Assembly (NCBI GenBank): GCA_905480605.1
Contig: CAJQRD010000004.1
Location: 1-64,000 of the forward strand
Source of the DNA: an uncultured Saprospiraceae bacterium
Lineage (GTDB): Bacteria > Bacteroidota > Bacteroidia > Chitinophagales > Saprospiraceae
Reading direction: 5' to 3'
Length of the DNA: 64,000 bases
Part shown: piece by piece, positions 46,064 through 55,583 of the stretch
How positions within the stretch are numbered: position 1 is the stretch's first letter
Layout: each line of letters begins with the position of its first letter
The notes under the pieces: model-generated
The model's database searches: none
What the model saw: the letters and a program-made list of their open reading frames with translations, nothing else
What the model was told of the DNA's origin: nothing
Made by a program: the position numbers and the translations under genes

Positions 46064-48574
46064 ATGAAAAACTTACTATTCCTTTTATTTTTTTGCAGCT
46101 TTGGTCAAATATATGCTCAAGAAACGACATTGTTTGGAGTTGTTAAAGACATGGACACAGATCAAGCTATTGAATTTGTTTCGGTTTATATCAAAGGAAC
46201 AAATATCGCTACTGAGACAAATGTCTATGGGGAGTATTCGTTAAAAGTAGCAGGAGATAAAAAAATAACAATTGTCCTTTCGAGGATTGGTTATACAGAG
46301 TCTGAATTCAAAATTAAAGCCATTCCAAAAGGTCGTAAGAGAAACGTAAATTTTGAAATCGCAGCTCAAGTATCTGATGTAGATGTTATTATTAGAGGGA
46401 GCAAGATTGATGATGTAGGAATGGTGCGTGAAGAAGTTACTGAGTTTAAAAAACTGCCTACTGCAAGTGGAAATTTTGAAAGTATATTGCCACATATAGC
46501 CTTAGGTGCTTCAGGTGGAACTGGTGGTGAGTTAAGTTCTCAATATAATGTTAGAGGAGGAAACTATGATGAAAATCTTGTGTATGTTAATGACTTTGAG
46601 ATATTCAGACCTTTGCTTATCAGAAGCAGTCAGCAAGAAGGGCTATCATTTCCAAATACAGATTTGATACGTGATGTATCCTTTTCTTCTGGCGGGTTTG
46701 AAAGTAAGTATGGAGATAAGATGAGTTCTGTTTTGGATATCAGATACAAGCGACCTGATGAATTTGCAGCTTCTGCCTCAATTAGTTTTTTAGGTGCTTC
46801 AGCGCACATTGAAGGCAGTAAAAGACTAGGCGCAAATGCTTATAATAAGTTAAGATATTTGGTCGGGGCTCGATACAAGACAACGCAATACCTTTTGGGT
46901 TCTCTTGATGTGCAGGGAGAATACACCCCAAATTTTGGAGATGTACAAGCATTTATAACCTATGATTTTACCAAAGATTTGCAGATCGAGTTTCTAGGAA
47001 ACTTCAATAAAAGTCAATACAATTTTGTCCCAGTTTCAAGAGTATCTGCTTCTGGATTATTTACACAAGTTTTGCAATTGACAACTGCTTTTGAAGGTGA
47101 AGAAGAAGATGGTTTTCAAAATGTAATGGGAGGATTGTCATTGACGTATATTCCAGAACGTAAACGAAACCCAATGTTTTTCAAACTGCTAGCGTCATAC
47201 TACAATAATTTTGAAAATGAAAAATTTGATATATTAGGGTTCTACAGGTTGTCTCAAGTTGAGTTTGATTTAGAAGGTGATGGCGCCGTTAACGAGGTAG
47301 GTGTTTTAGGTGTTGGTACCCAACACTTGTATGCACGAAATAGATTGCAAAATATAATTTCAAATGTACAACTTAAGGGCGGTATAGAGTTGCAACCCTT
47401 GGATAAGCCTTTTAATAACTTTATACAGTGGGGTATAAAATACCAGGCAGAAGATTTTGATGATAGATTAAGTGAGTGGGAGAGAATTGACTCTGCAGGA
47501 TACTCAATTCCATTTAGTGAGTCTGAATTATTTTTGAGTGAGGTAATCAAATCTGAAAATGAAATATCATCATACCGTTTAACGGGTTATGTTCAGAACA
47601 GTTTCAATTTGACGAATGACAACTATGAATTAAAATTAACAGGTGGCGTTAGAGCACATCATTGGAGTTTGAATGGCGAGACAAATATTAGTCCTCGTAT
47701 GCAATTGTTCTACAAGCCATTGACTTGGGAAAAAGACTTCACTTTTAAATTGTCTGGAGGTGTCTATGTACAGCCTGCATTTTTTAAGGAGTTAAGGAGT
47801 CCACAAGGTATTCTTAATCCTGATGTCTTAGCCCAAAAGTCGGTGCATATTGTTGGTGGATTCAGTTATAATTTCGATTGGAAAAGTCGAAGCAATAAGA
47901 AGTTTAAATTTATTACAGAGGCTTATTATAAAAAGCTTACTGATCTGGTTTCTTATGAAATTGACAATGTTCGAATCAGGTATTCTGGTATAAATGATGC
48001 AGTTGGTTATGTAGCAGGTATAGATATGAGAATCAATGGTGAATTTGTTCCTGGTGCGGAATCATGGATTAATTTATCCTTGTTGTCAGCAAAGGAGAAC
48101 TTGGTTGATGTTCAGCATATGACACGTTCAATTGGAGATTCCTTAGCGACCAATGTAACTTATGTAAATCGTCCAACGAGTCAAGCATTCCGATTGAATT
48201 TATTCTTTCAGGATTATTTGCCACAAAATGAAGATTTCAAAATGAATCTTAATTTGAGTTTTGGCTCAGGTTTACCTTTCGGTCAAAAAGGAAACAATAC
48301 TGTCTTCAGAAATATTTTTAATTTCAAAGCTTATCAACGTGTAGATATTGGATTTGCTTACCAGCTATGGAGAAAGGATAAAAAAGGCAACAGACCTCGA
48401 AGTATATTTAGATTCAGCAGAAATGCATGGGTCAGTTTAGAAGTTTTTAATCTATTACAGATCGCTAATGTTGGATCAAATACATGGATTAAAACTATTG
48501 GCAATCAACAATATGCTATTCCAAATTTCTTAACTTCTCGAAGAATTAATCTTAAGTTTAAAATAGAGATATAG
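46064..48574 (+). CDS. TonB-dependent receptor with CarboxypepD-like domain
   Basis: 836 residues from the ATG at 46064, which starts a clean signal peptide (LLFLLFFCSFGQIYAQ). The CarboxypepD_reg-like domain (about 20-105) has TLFGVVKDMDTDQAIEFVSV. A plug follows (about 120-240, SSQYNVRGGNYDENLVYVND), then a 22-strand barrel ending in RRINLKFKIEI. No SusD-type gene follows, so it is probably not a polysaccharide-utilisation receptor; siderophore or other ligand import is possible. Energy would come from a TonB such as the one at 25588. Confidence 0.9.
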   Translation: MKNLLFLLFFCSFGQIYAQETTLFGVVKDMDTDQAIEFVSVYIKGTNIATETNVYGEYSLKVAGDKKITIVLSRIGYTESEFKIKAIPKGRKRNVNFEIAAQVSDVDVIIRGSKIDDVGMVREEVTEFKKLPTASGNFESILPHIALGASGGTGGELSSQYNVRGGNYDENLVYVNDFEIFRPLLIRSSQQEGLSFPNTDLIRDVSFSSGGFESKYGDKMSSVLDIRYKRPDEFAASASISFLGASAHIEGSKRLGANAYNKLRYLVGARYKTTQYLLGSLDVQGEYTPNFGDVQAFITYDFTKDLQIEFLGNFNKSQYNFVPVSRVSASGLFTQVLQLTTAFEGEEEDGFQNVMGGLSLTYIPERKRNPMFFKLLASYYNNFENEKFDILGFYRLSQVEFDLEGDGAVNEVGVLGVGTQHLYARNRLQNIISNVQLKGGIELQPLDKPFNNFIQWGIKYQAEDFDDRLSEWERIDSAGYSIPFSESELFLSEVIKSENEISSYRLTGYVQNSFNLTNDNYELKLTGGVRAHHWSLNGETNISPRMQLFYKPLTWEKDFTFKLSGGVYVQPAFFKELRSPQGILNPDVLAQKSVHIVGGFSYNFDWKSRSNKKFKFITEAYYKKLTDLVSYEIDNVRIRYSGINDAVGYVAGIDMRINGEFVPGAESWINLSLLSAKENLVDVQHMTRSIGDSLATNVTYVNRPTSQAFRLNLFFQDYLPQNEDFKMNLNLSFGSGLPFGQKGNNTVFRNIFNFKAYQRVDIGFAYQLWRKDKKGNRPRSIFRFSRNAWVSLEVFNLLQIANVGSNTWIKTIGNQQYAIPNFLTSRRINLKFKIEI

Positions 48575-48617
48575 TGGCAATATATTTCCTACTAACTTAG
48601 AGAAATATTTAAGATTT

Positions 48618-48974
48618 ATGATAGTCAAAAAAGTTATACCTGTCTTACCTTCTAAAGACATAGCAAAAGATGTCTTGTGGTATAAAAAATATGTAGGTTT
48701 GGAATGCAAATATTCAGACACGGGGTATGCATTATTGACGGGTAATAATATTGAGATTCATTTGCAATGGCATTCTAATACTGATACCGATCCACTTCTT
48801 GGAGGTTCTGTTGTACGAATTGTAGTTGATGATATCAATTCCGTTTTTGAAGAATTTTTATTAATGGGAACAGTAGGTAAAGAGAAACTAAGGTTAAATA
48901 CCCCCTGGAATACACATGAATTTGGTTTTTTTGATCTAAATAATAATGCCATATTCATTATGCAAGCATTATAG
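48618..48974 (+). CDS. VOC family protein (glyoxalase/bleomycin-resistance fold)
   Basis: 118 residues with the paired beta-alpha-beta3 units of the vicinal oxygen chelate fold: VIPVLPSKDIAKDVLWYKKYVGL, then IHLQWHS, VRIVVDDINSVFEEF, and WNTHEFGFFDLNNNAIFI. Such single-domain proteins bind small molecules or antibiotics, or act as lyases; the sequence does not say which. Confidence 0.82.
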   Translation: MIVKKVIPVLPSKDIAKDVLWYKKYVGLECKYSDTGYALLTGNNIEIHLQWHSNTDTDPLLGGSVVRIVVDDINSVFEEFLLMGTVGKEKLRLNTPWNTHEFGFFDLNNNAIFIMQAL

Positions 48975-49080
48975 ATTCTGTTAAATTCTATTCCATATTA
49001 GCAAACATTTTCGAAACATCTTATCATGCCTATTGTTGGTATTGTAAAATAATCTTTTCTTTACGGAGTGAATAACATAT

Positions 49081-50118
49081 ATGAAAGCTAGAGTAAAATT
49101 TCATCAATTGATATTTAAGACACCTGGGGGTACTTCTCGAGGAGTTTTAAAGACAAAAGATGCATGGTTTTTAATTCTGGAAGATAATGGATTAAGAGGA
49201 ATAGGAGAGTGTTCTGTAATTTATGGGTTGAGTGTTGAAACTAAGGAACTTGTTGTGAAGAAGCTGGATGATTTGTGTGATTTTTTGAATAGTGGAAAAA
49301 AACCAGATGATGGTTTTTTTATAGACTGTCCAGCCGTCCATTTTGCCTATGAAATGGCTATATTGGATTTACAAAACCATAGTCCCAATGTATTATTTGA
49401 AACATCATTCACAGACAGCGGTTCAATTCCAATTAATGGCTTGGTATGGATGGGCTCTAAGGAATATATGTTTGACCAAATTAAGGATAAAATTTCTCAA
49501 GGATTTAAATGCATCAAAATAAAAATTGCAGCTATTGATTTTCAAGAAGAATTGGATTTGCTTAAATATATTAGGTCTCAGTTTTCCTCTGATGATATTG
49601 AAATTCGTGTTGATGCCAATGGAGGTTTTAAGTTGAATGAGGCATTTGATAATTTAAATAGATTAAGTGAATTTGATTTGCATTCTATTGAACAGCCAAT
49701 TGCTCAAGGCAATTCTGCAGAGATGGCAGTTTTGTGTAAAGAATCACCTATTGATATAGCGTTAGATGAAGAGTTGATTGGTGTAGATGTTGAGACACAA
49801 GGAGCCGAATTACTGCAAATAATAAAACCACAATATATTATCTTGAAACCTTCCTTGGTAGGTGGGTTTGCTAAAAGCGAAAAGTGGTTCGCATTAGCCA
49901 AAGAAAATAATATAAAATGGTGGATAACTTCTGCTTTAGAATCTAATATAGGGTTGAATGCCATTGCTCAATGGACCTCAACGCTGAATAGTAGTATGTA
50001 TCAAGGATTAGGAACTGGGCAATTGTTTACCAATAATATTCCTTCTCCATTGAATATTAAAAGTGGTGCGTTGTATTACAAGGGGGGATGGGATTTGAAT
50101 TTAATCTTGGGTGCATGA
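49081..50118 (+). CDS. menC: o-Succinylbenzoate synthase
   Basis: 345 residues, enolase superfamily. The barrel motifs are KCIKIKIAAIDF (catalytic KxK), RVDANGGF, SIEQPI, ALDEEL and IILKPSLVGG, with the metal-binding D, E and D and the second catalytic Lys. The superfamily also includes dipeptide epimerases, but overlap with menE and the men genes downstream decide for MenC. It dehydrates SHCHC to o-succinylbenzoate. The TGA overlaps the menE ATG. Confidence 0.9.
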   Translation: MKARVKFHQLIFKTPGGTSRGVLKTKDAWFLILEDNGLRGIGECSVIYGLSVETKELVVKKLDDLCDFLNSGKKPDDGFFIDCPAVHFAYEMAILDLQNHSPNVLFETSFTDSGSIPINGLVWMGSKEYMFDQIKDKISQGFKCIKIKIAAIDFQEELDLLKYIRSQFSSDDIEIRVDANGGFKLNEAFDNLNRLSEFDLHSIEQPIAQGNSAEMAVLCKESPIDIALDEELIGVDVETQGAELLQIIKPQYIILKPSLVGGFAKSEKWFALAKENNIKWWITSALESNIGLNAIAQWTSTLNSSMYQGLGTGQLFTNNIPSPLNIKSGALYYKGGWDLNLILGA

Positions 50119-51215
50119 GGTTTGTAATAAATAGTCAATATATTGAATTAGAAGATTATAAAAATTTAATGGATTTCGTTCCTGAATTTGAAATATGTAG
50201 CAGTATCATTTCATTTTTGGATAAGTGGTGCGATGATTCATTAGATACAATAGATTTCCAAACATCGGGTTCTACTGGAGTTCCTAAAATAATCTCCCAT
50301 TTTAAAAGCTCAATGGTTGTAAGTGCACAAATCACTCAGAAGGCATTTAAATTCAAGAGTGGAGATACAGCACTATTGTGCTTGCCCGTACAATATATTT
50401 CAGGATGTATGATGTTGGTCCGCAGTATAGTGGCTGACCTAGATTTGTATATTTCTGATTTGTCGACAAATCCTCTTGATAAGGTTAATTGGAGATCCAA
50501 TGATAAAATCAATTTTGCTCCAATGACTCCAATGCAGTTTGAAAATCTTTGTACCAAAAATATGAAGTCACTTTCTTTGTTTGATAATATTCTACTCGGA
50601 GGGTCTCAAGTTAACGATCAACAACTCAGATATATTCGAGGTGCTGAACCAAATGTTTACATTGGATACGGGATGACAGAGACAATTACACATTTGGCCC
50701 TTAAAAAATTAAATCATAATCCTGATTCAAATTATCATGTTTTGGATGGTTTTCACATTGAGAAAAATAGTGATGACTGTCTGGTTGTTTATGCAGATCA
50801 TCTTCCTGGTAAAATTATAACCACTGATATTATTGATATGATATCTTTTACGGAGTTTTCATGGAAGGGTAGAGCTGATGGTATTATTAATTCTGGAGGT
50901 TTAAAAATCAATCCTGCAGAACTAGAAAATGCAATTGATAAACATATTGATTTGCCGTTTTTTATTTCTTCTGTCAGGCATGAAAAATTAGGAGAGACGG
51001 TTGTTTTTTTTGTAGAGACAAACAATTTGATTTCAATTGCCGAGCGATTAGATTTTGCAAAAAAAATAATTGCTGTTTTCAAAAAAGAAAAATTAGGTAA
51101 TAGAAGGCCAAGGCTTTTATATATAGTTGAAAAATTTATAATGACAGGGTCTGGAAAGATTGATCGAATGGGTGTTAAAAACTCTGTTGTTGAAAGCCAT
51201 GTTATTGAACTTTAA
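50115..51215 (+). CDS. menE: o-Succinylbenzoate-CoA ligase (AMP-binding)
   Basis: 366 residues from ATG 50115, which overlaps the menC stop as ATGA; an ATG at 50088 is in frame but has GGGGGG directly before it. ANL-family motifs: TSGSTGVPK (A3), GYGMTET (A5), WKGRADGIINSGGLKI (A7-A8) and GSGKIDRM (A10, catalytic Lys). At this length it is short for an acyl-CoA ligase, which is usual for Bacteroidota MenE. It activates o-succinylbenzoate with ATP and CoA. Confidence 0.88.
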   Translation: MRFVINSQYIELEDYKNLMDFVPEFEICSSIISFLDKWCDDSLDTIDFQTSGSTGVPKIISHFKSSMVVSAQITQKAFKFKSGDTALLCLPVQYISGCMMLVRSIVADLDLYISDLSTNPLDKVNWRSNDKINFAPMTPMQFENLCTKNMKSLSLFDNILLGGSQVNDQQLRYIRGAEPNVYIGYGMTETITHLALKKLNHNPDSNYHVLDGFHIEKNSDDCLVVYADHLPGKIITTDIIDMISFTEFSWKGRADGIINSGGLKINPAELENAIDKHIDLPFFISSVRHEKLGETVVFFVETNNLISIAERLDFAKKIIAVFKKEKLGNRRPRLLYIVEKFIMTGSGKIDRMGVKNSVVESHVIEL

Positions 51216-51317
51216 GCTTTATCTTTTAAAGTGTGAATAGTATTGTTATTATATTGTATAAATCTTATTATTCATATTTTACTTTACTAAACAAATGACA
51301 ATATCTAAAATAGTTTT

Positions 51318-53579
51318 ATGTTTAATAGAAAGTTTCCTTTTTGTATTGTTTTATTGACCTTATTTATGTTTTTGTCCTGTAATAATAGTCAAGAAATTAA
51401 AATTGTAAAGGAAGAACAAAATCAAATAGATTTAAACGAAACCACGAAAGAGATGGCTATGGAGTTAAAATCTATTGCTCAGGATATGTCCAATGTAAAT
51501 GTTTGGCATTTGAATAGGTTAAAGGCTTTAGATTTAGACGAAAAAATAAAAGCAACAAAAGACCCTGGCCAATTTATCAGCCTTTCTTTCAACTCTGGAA
51601 TTGAGTGGTTAAATGCAGGAGAATATAATATCGCAATAAATAGGCTAAATGCTATATTTAATCTGATTGGTAAACAAAATTTTAACTTACCATCAGAGGC
51701 TTCGTATACAATGAAGGAGGTGTTGGGGATGGCATATTTGCGTAAGGCCGAAATAGAAAACTGTGTTCAAAATCACAATGAATACTCTTGTATTATCCCT
51801 ATTGAAAAGGATGGGCAACATGTTATCCGAGATGGGGGAGAAAAGGCGCTGGTTATATTTAGAGAATTATTAAATACCCAAGACCCCAAATGGCAGACTA
51901 AGTGGCTTTACAACATTACACATATGACTTTGGGAGGTTATCCTGACAAAGTAGAAACGAAATTTCTTATTGATGATTCAATTTTTAAATCCGAAGTTCC
52001 TTTTCCAAGGTTCAAAGATATCGCAATGTCTGTTGGTGTGGCCGTGAATGATATTTCAGGCAGTGTTGTTATGGATGACTTTAACAATGATGGATATCTT
52101 GATTTAATGGTAAGCTCATATGGACTTAATGATCAATTGCATTACTTTCAGAATAATAGAAATGGAAGTTATGATGATTTAACGGAGTCCTCAGGTCTTA
52201 TGGGCATATGGAGTGGATTGAATATGGTGCAGGCAGATTATAATAATGATGGTTGGGTAGATGTTTTAGTTTTGAGAGGTGCATGGCTGGGAACTGATGG
52301 TAACCATCCCAATTCATTATTGAAAAATAATGGAGATGGTACATTTCGTGATGTTACTAAGGAAGCTGGTTTGTATTGTCGTTTTCCTACACAAACGGCA
52401 AGTTGGGCAGATTTTAATAATGATGGTTGGATAGATTTATTTATTGGTAACGAACATTCACAAAATAACAATGCAACAAGTCAGCTTTTTCAAAATAATG
52501 GTAATGGTACTTTTAAAGATGTTTCGATAGAAAAAGGAGTTGCCGTTCAAGCCTTTATAAAAGGATGTGTTTGGGGTGACTACAATAATGATGGATATCA
52601 AGATTTGTATTTATCACTTATAAATTATAGCAATTATTTGTTAAAGAATGGTGGACCTGATAATAATTTTAAGTTTACAAATGAAGCTAATAGTTCTAAA
52701 ACATCCGACCCTAAATTAAGTTTCCCGTGTTGGTTTTTTGATTACAATCAAGATGGTTGGGATGATTTATTTGTAAGTGGTTTTGATTTTCAGCAGTTTG
52801 AATCAGCTGGTGGTGAGGTTGCTAAAGACTATTTAGGGATACCTGTTGATGCTGAGATGCCAAAACTATATCTGAATAATAAAAATGAAACCTTCACTGA
52901 TGTTACAAGTCAGACAAATGTTGGTAAGGTTTTGTTTACAATGGGATCTAATTTCGGGGATTTGAACAACGATGGTTTTCCAGATTTTTATGCGGCTACC
53001 GGTACTCCAGATTTTAGAGCTTTAATTCCCAATCGGATGTTTTTAAATGGCAATGGAAAGCAATTTTATGATGTGACAACGGCTGGAGGATTTGGTCATT
53101 TGCAAAAAGGTCATGGAGTGGCATTCGGGGATCTAGATAACGATGGGGATCAGGATGTCTATAACGTATTAGGTGGTTCTTATGATGGCGATAATTTCAT
53201 GAACGCTCTGTTCTTAAATCCAGGAAACCAAAACAATTGGGTGAAACTAAAGTTGGTGGGGACTACCAGTAATAAGTCAGCAATAGGAGCAAAAATAAAA
53301 ATTGTTGGTTCAGCTAAAGATGGAGGAAAAAGAATATTTTATAATAAAGTTAATTCTGGAGGAAGCTTCGGTGCCAACCCTTTATTGATTGAGCAAGGAT
53401 TAGGTGATGTTACTTCAATTGACAATATTGAAATAAATTGGCCTGGGCAACTTAATCCTCAAATGTTAAAAAATGTTGATATTAATACGCATATTGTAGT
53501 GACGCAGAATTCAAGTAAACCAGTTTTATTGAATGCGTCTGCAATTAAATTTGATGAGAATGGACATCATCATCATTAA
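51318..53579 (+). CDS. CRTAC1-family lipoprotein (FG-GAP/VCBS repeats plus ASPIC/UnbV domain)
   Basis: 753 residues. Lipobox Cys21 (FMFLSC). A helical N-terminal part (about 30-220) is followed by six or seven FG-GAP-type propeller repeats with calcium-binding loops such as DFNNDGYLDLMV, DYNNDGWVDVLV, DFNNDGWIDLFI and DLDNDGDQDVYN. An ASPIC/UnbV domain covers about 615-740 (NNWVKLKLVGT, SAIGAKIKIVG, IEINWPGQL). It ends in four histidines. Family knowledge: surface, ligand or cell-adhesion proteins of unknown function. Sits unexpectedly inside the menaquinone gene cluster. Confidence 0.9.
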   Translation: MFNRKFPFCIVLLTLFMFLSCNNSQEIKIVKEEQNQIDLNETTKEMAMELKSIAQDMSNVNVWHLNRLKALDLDEKIKATKDPGQFISLSFNSGIEWLNAGEYNIAINRLNAIFNLIGKQNFNLPSEASYTMKEVLGMAYLRKAEIENCVQNHNEYSCIIPIEKDGQHVIRDGGEKALVIFRELLNTQDPKWQTKWLYNITHMTLGGYPDKVETKFLIDDSIFKSEVPFPRFKDIAMSVGVAVNDISGSVVMDDFNNDGYLDLMVSSYGLNDQLHYFQNNRNGSYDDLTESSGLMGIWSGLNMVQADYNNDGWVDVLVLRGAWLGTDGNHPNSLLKNNGDGTFRDVTKEAGLYCRFPTQTASWADFNNDGWIDLFIGNEHSQNNNATSQLFQNNGNGTFKDVSIEKGVAVQAFIKGCVWGDYNNDGYQDLYLSLINYSNYLLKNGGPDNNFKFTNEANSSKTSDPKLSFPCWFFDYNQDGWDDLFVSGFDFQQFESAGGEVAKDYLGIPVDAEMPKLYLNNKNETFTDVTSQTNVGKVLFTMGSNFGDLNNDGFPDFYAATGTPDFRALIPNRMFLNGNGKQFYDVTTAGGFGHLQKGHGVAFGDLDNDGDQDVYNVLGGSYDGDNFMNALFLNPGNQNNWVKLKLVGTTSNKSAIGAKIKIVGSAKDGGKRIFYNKVNSGGSFGANPLLIEQGLGDVTSIDNIEINWPGQLNPQMLKNVDINTHIVVTQNSSKPVLLNASAIKFDENGHHHH

Positions 53580-53612
53580 TTTTTAAAATCATTTATTGAT
53601 ATTTGACCATAT

Positions 53613-54494
53613 ATGGAAGGAGAGCTAATTGGTAAATCATTTGTCGCTATAACTCTGGTCGTTGTAGGCGTCATAGAGGCATTGGGTGGTCTGTACTTTG
53701 ATGGTAAACGATCAAAAGATGATTATGCAATTGAATTGGTTAGTCTGGTGACACTTCCAACTTTGATACAACCTTTAATCTTTCTTGTCACAATTTGGTT
53801 TGCAGAAATATTTTTTCCTGAGTATCAAAACTACCTTTTGAGTACTTCATTCTTGTGGCACATATTGGCTTTCTTGATTTTTGATGACCTTACACAATAT
53901 TGGTGGCATAGAATTTCACATCAAAGTAAGACCCTATGGAAGCTGCACAGACCACATCATATTATTGAAGAAATGGGTGTGCTTGTGACTTACAGAAATG
54001 CAGTTATGTATTATGCTTTAATGCCAGGTATTTGGCTTTCTGCAGTTCTGGTTTTCTTAGGAATGGGATACGCTTATTTATTCTATCTACCTGTTAAACT
54101 CTTCGTCATCATTTTAGCACACAGTGAAACCAAATGGGATAGTTTTTTATACAGGTACAAAATCTTACATCCTATAGCGTGGATTGTTGAACGCACCATA
54201 TCTACACCAAGTACTCATTTTGCACATCATGGATTAACATCGGAAGATGGCATATCACATCCTAATGGAAATTATGGTAATCTGTTATTTATCTGGGATA
54301 TTATTTTTGGTACTGCTAAGATCACTAGAAAATATCCTAGTAAGTTTGGGGCATGGAATCAAATCAAAGAATCTTGGTATGTCCAACTGATGTTTCCACT
54401 TATGAAGTCTAAGAATCCTAACAGTGAATTACATTCTGTTATCACTAAAAATGATTATGACCCATCCATTGATTTCAAGAAGTATGATAAATAG
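53613..54494 (+). CDS. Sterol desaturase / fatty acid hydroxylase family membrane protein
   Basis: 293 residues. Four to five membrane helices surround a di-iron histidine cluster: WWHRISHQ (HxxxH), KLHRPHHI (HxxHH) and HFAHHG (HxxHH). The family hydroxylates or desaturates lipids, hopanoids or carotenoids. It begins 33 bp after the CRTAC1-like gene and 54 bp before menF, so it lies in the men transcription unit. A lipid or quinone side-chain substrate is only a guess. Confidence 0.9.
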   Translation: MEGELIGKSFVAITLVVVGVIEALGGLYFDGKRSKDDYAIELVSLVTLPTLIQPLIFLVTIWFAEIFFPEYQNYLLSTSFLWHILAFLIFDDLTQYWWHRISHQSKTLWKLHRPHHIIEEMGVLVTYRNAVMYYALMPGIWLSAVLVFLGMGYAYLFYLPVKLFVIILAHSETKWDSFLYRYKILHPIAWIVERTISTPSTHFAHHGLTSEDGISHPNGNYGNLLFIWDIIFGTAKITRKYPSKFGAWNQIKESWYVQLMFPLMKSKNPNSELHSVITKNDYDPSIDFKKYDK

Positions 54495-54548
54495 TTACAA
54501 AGTTATTGAATCGTTCAACTTTAATTTCAAATCTGAGTTTAATATCTA

Positions 54549-55571
54549 ATGGAAAGTAGTCATACCGTGAATCTTAGTAATGATGATGCTTTTGTAGCAT
54601 TCTCAAATCCGAATGAAGATGATTTTCTCCTTCATTTATGTGATCATGTATTTGCAGGTCTATCTGATAAAAATCTAAATGAATATGATTTTGTATCCAT
54701 GCCATTTGTAAGTGACCCTCTGCTAAATTCATTTTTCAAATACAAAGAGACATTTATAAATCAAGATTTTTCCTTCTTTTCAAAGCACACTAAAGTTTTT
54801 AATATTACATCAAAAACTGATTATTTTTCTGATGTAACAGAATTGGTTAATGCTTTTAAAGTTTCTGAATTAAATAAAGCTGTCTATTCACGTAAAATAA
54901 AAATTGAGAATCCGTCTTTGGACATGGGTGAAGTTTTTAGAAAATTACGTTTAAAATATCCTAAAGCATTTACTTTTATCTATAATATTCCTAAGATTGG
55001 TTGTTGGGTAGGTGCCACACCAGAATTACTTCTTAAGAAGGAAGGTGACTCATTGATAACAGTTGCTCTAGCAGGGACACAAAAACTGTTTAAAGGAGTT
55101 GATAATGTTATATGGGGTCAAAAGGAAGTAGACGAACAAGCTTACATCAAATCATTTGTGAAAAATATCTTGACTGAGCAAGGATTGTCCTTTAATGAAT
55201 CTGCGACATCAACCAAAAAAGCTGGTGATGTTTGTCATATATTCACAGAGTTCAAGCTAGACATTCCAAATTCCATTGCTAAATTGATTAAGGATTTGCA
55301 CCCAGGACCTGCAATAAGTGGAAGTCCGAAAGAAATGGCCATTGAATGCATCTTGGCTTTAGAGAAACATAAAAGGTCTTTTTATACTGGGTTTCTTGGA
55401 GAAATAAAAGAAGAAAAATTAAATTTATATATAAATCTTAGATCAATGGAAGTGCTTGAGCAGTGTTTCCTATTGTACGTAGGAGGAGGGATCACTGTTG
55501 ATTCTAGAGTCGAAGATGAGTGGACGGAAACAGAATTGAAGTCCAATACAATGTCTTCTGTTATTAAATAA
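54549..55571 (+). CDS. menF: Isochorismate synthase
   Basis: 340 residues. The chorismate-binding domain has TPELLLKK, VALAGTQ, QKEVDEQAYIKSF, VCHIFTEFKLDIP, DLHPGPAISGSPKE and FYTGFLGEI, including the conserved acidic Mg2+ ligands. It is short at the N-terminus compared with E. coli MenF but normal for the phylum. It makes isochorismate for menaquinone and ends 12 bp before menD, strongly implying one transcript. Confidence 0.92.
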   Translation: MESSHTVNLSNDDAFVAFSNPNEDDFLLHLCDHVFAGLSDKNLNEYDFVSMPFVSDPLLNSFFKYKETFINQDFSFFSKHTKVFNITSKTDYFSDVTELVNAFKVSELNKAVYSRKIKIENPSLDMGEVFRKLRLKYPKAFTFIYNIPKIGCWVGATPELLLKKEGDSLITVALAGTQKLFKGVDNVIWGQKEVDEQAYIKSFVKNILTEQGLSFNESATSTKKAGDVCHIFTEFKLDIPNSIAKLIKDLHPGPAISGSPKEMAIECILALEKHKRSFYTGFLGEIKEEKLNLYINLRSMEVLEQCFLLYVGGGITVDSRVEDEWTETELKSNTMSSVIK

Positions 55572-55583
55572 TATATTTGTGCA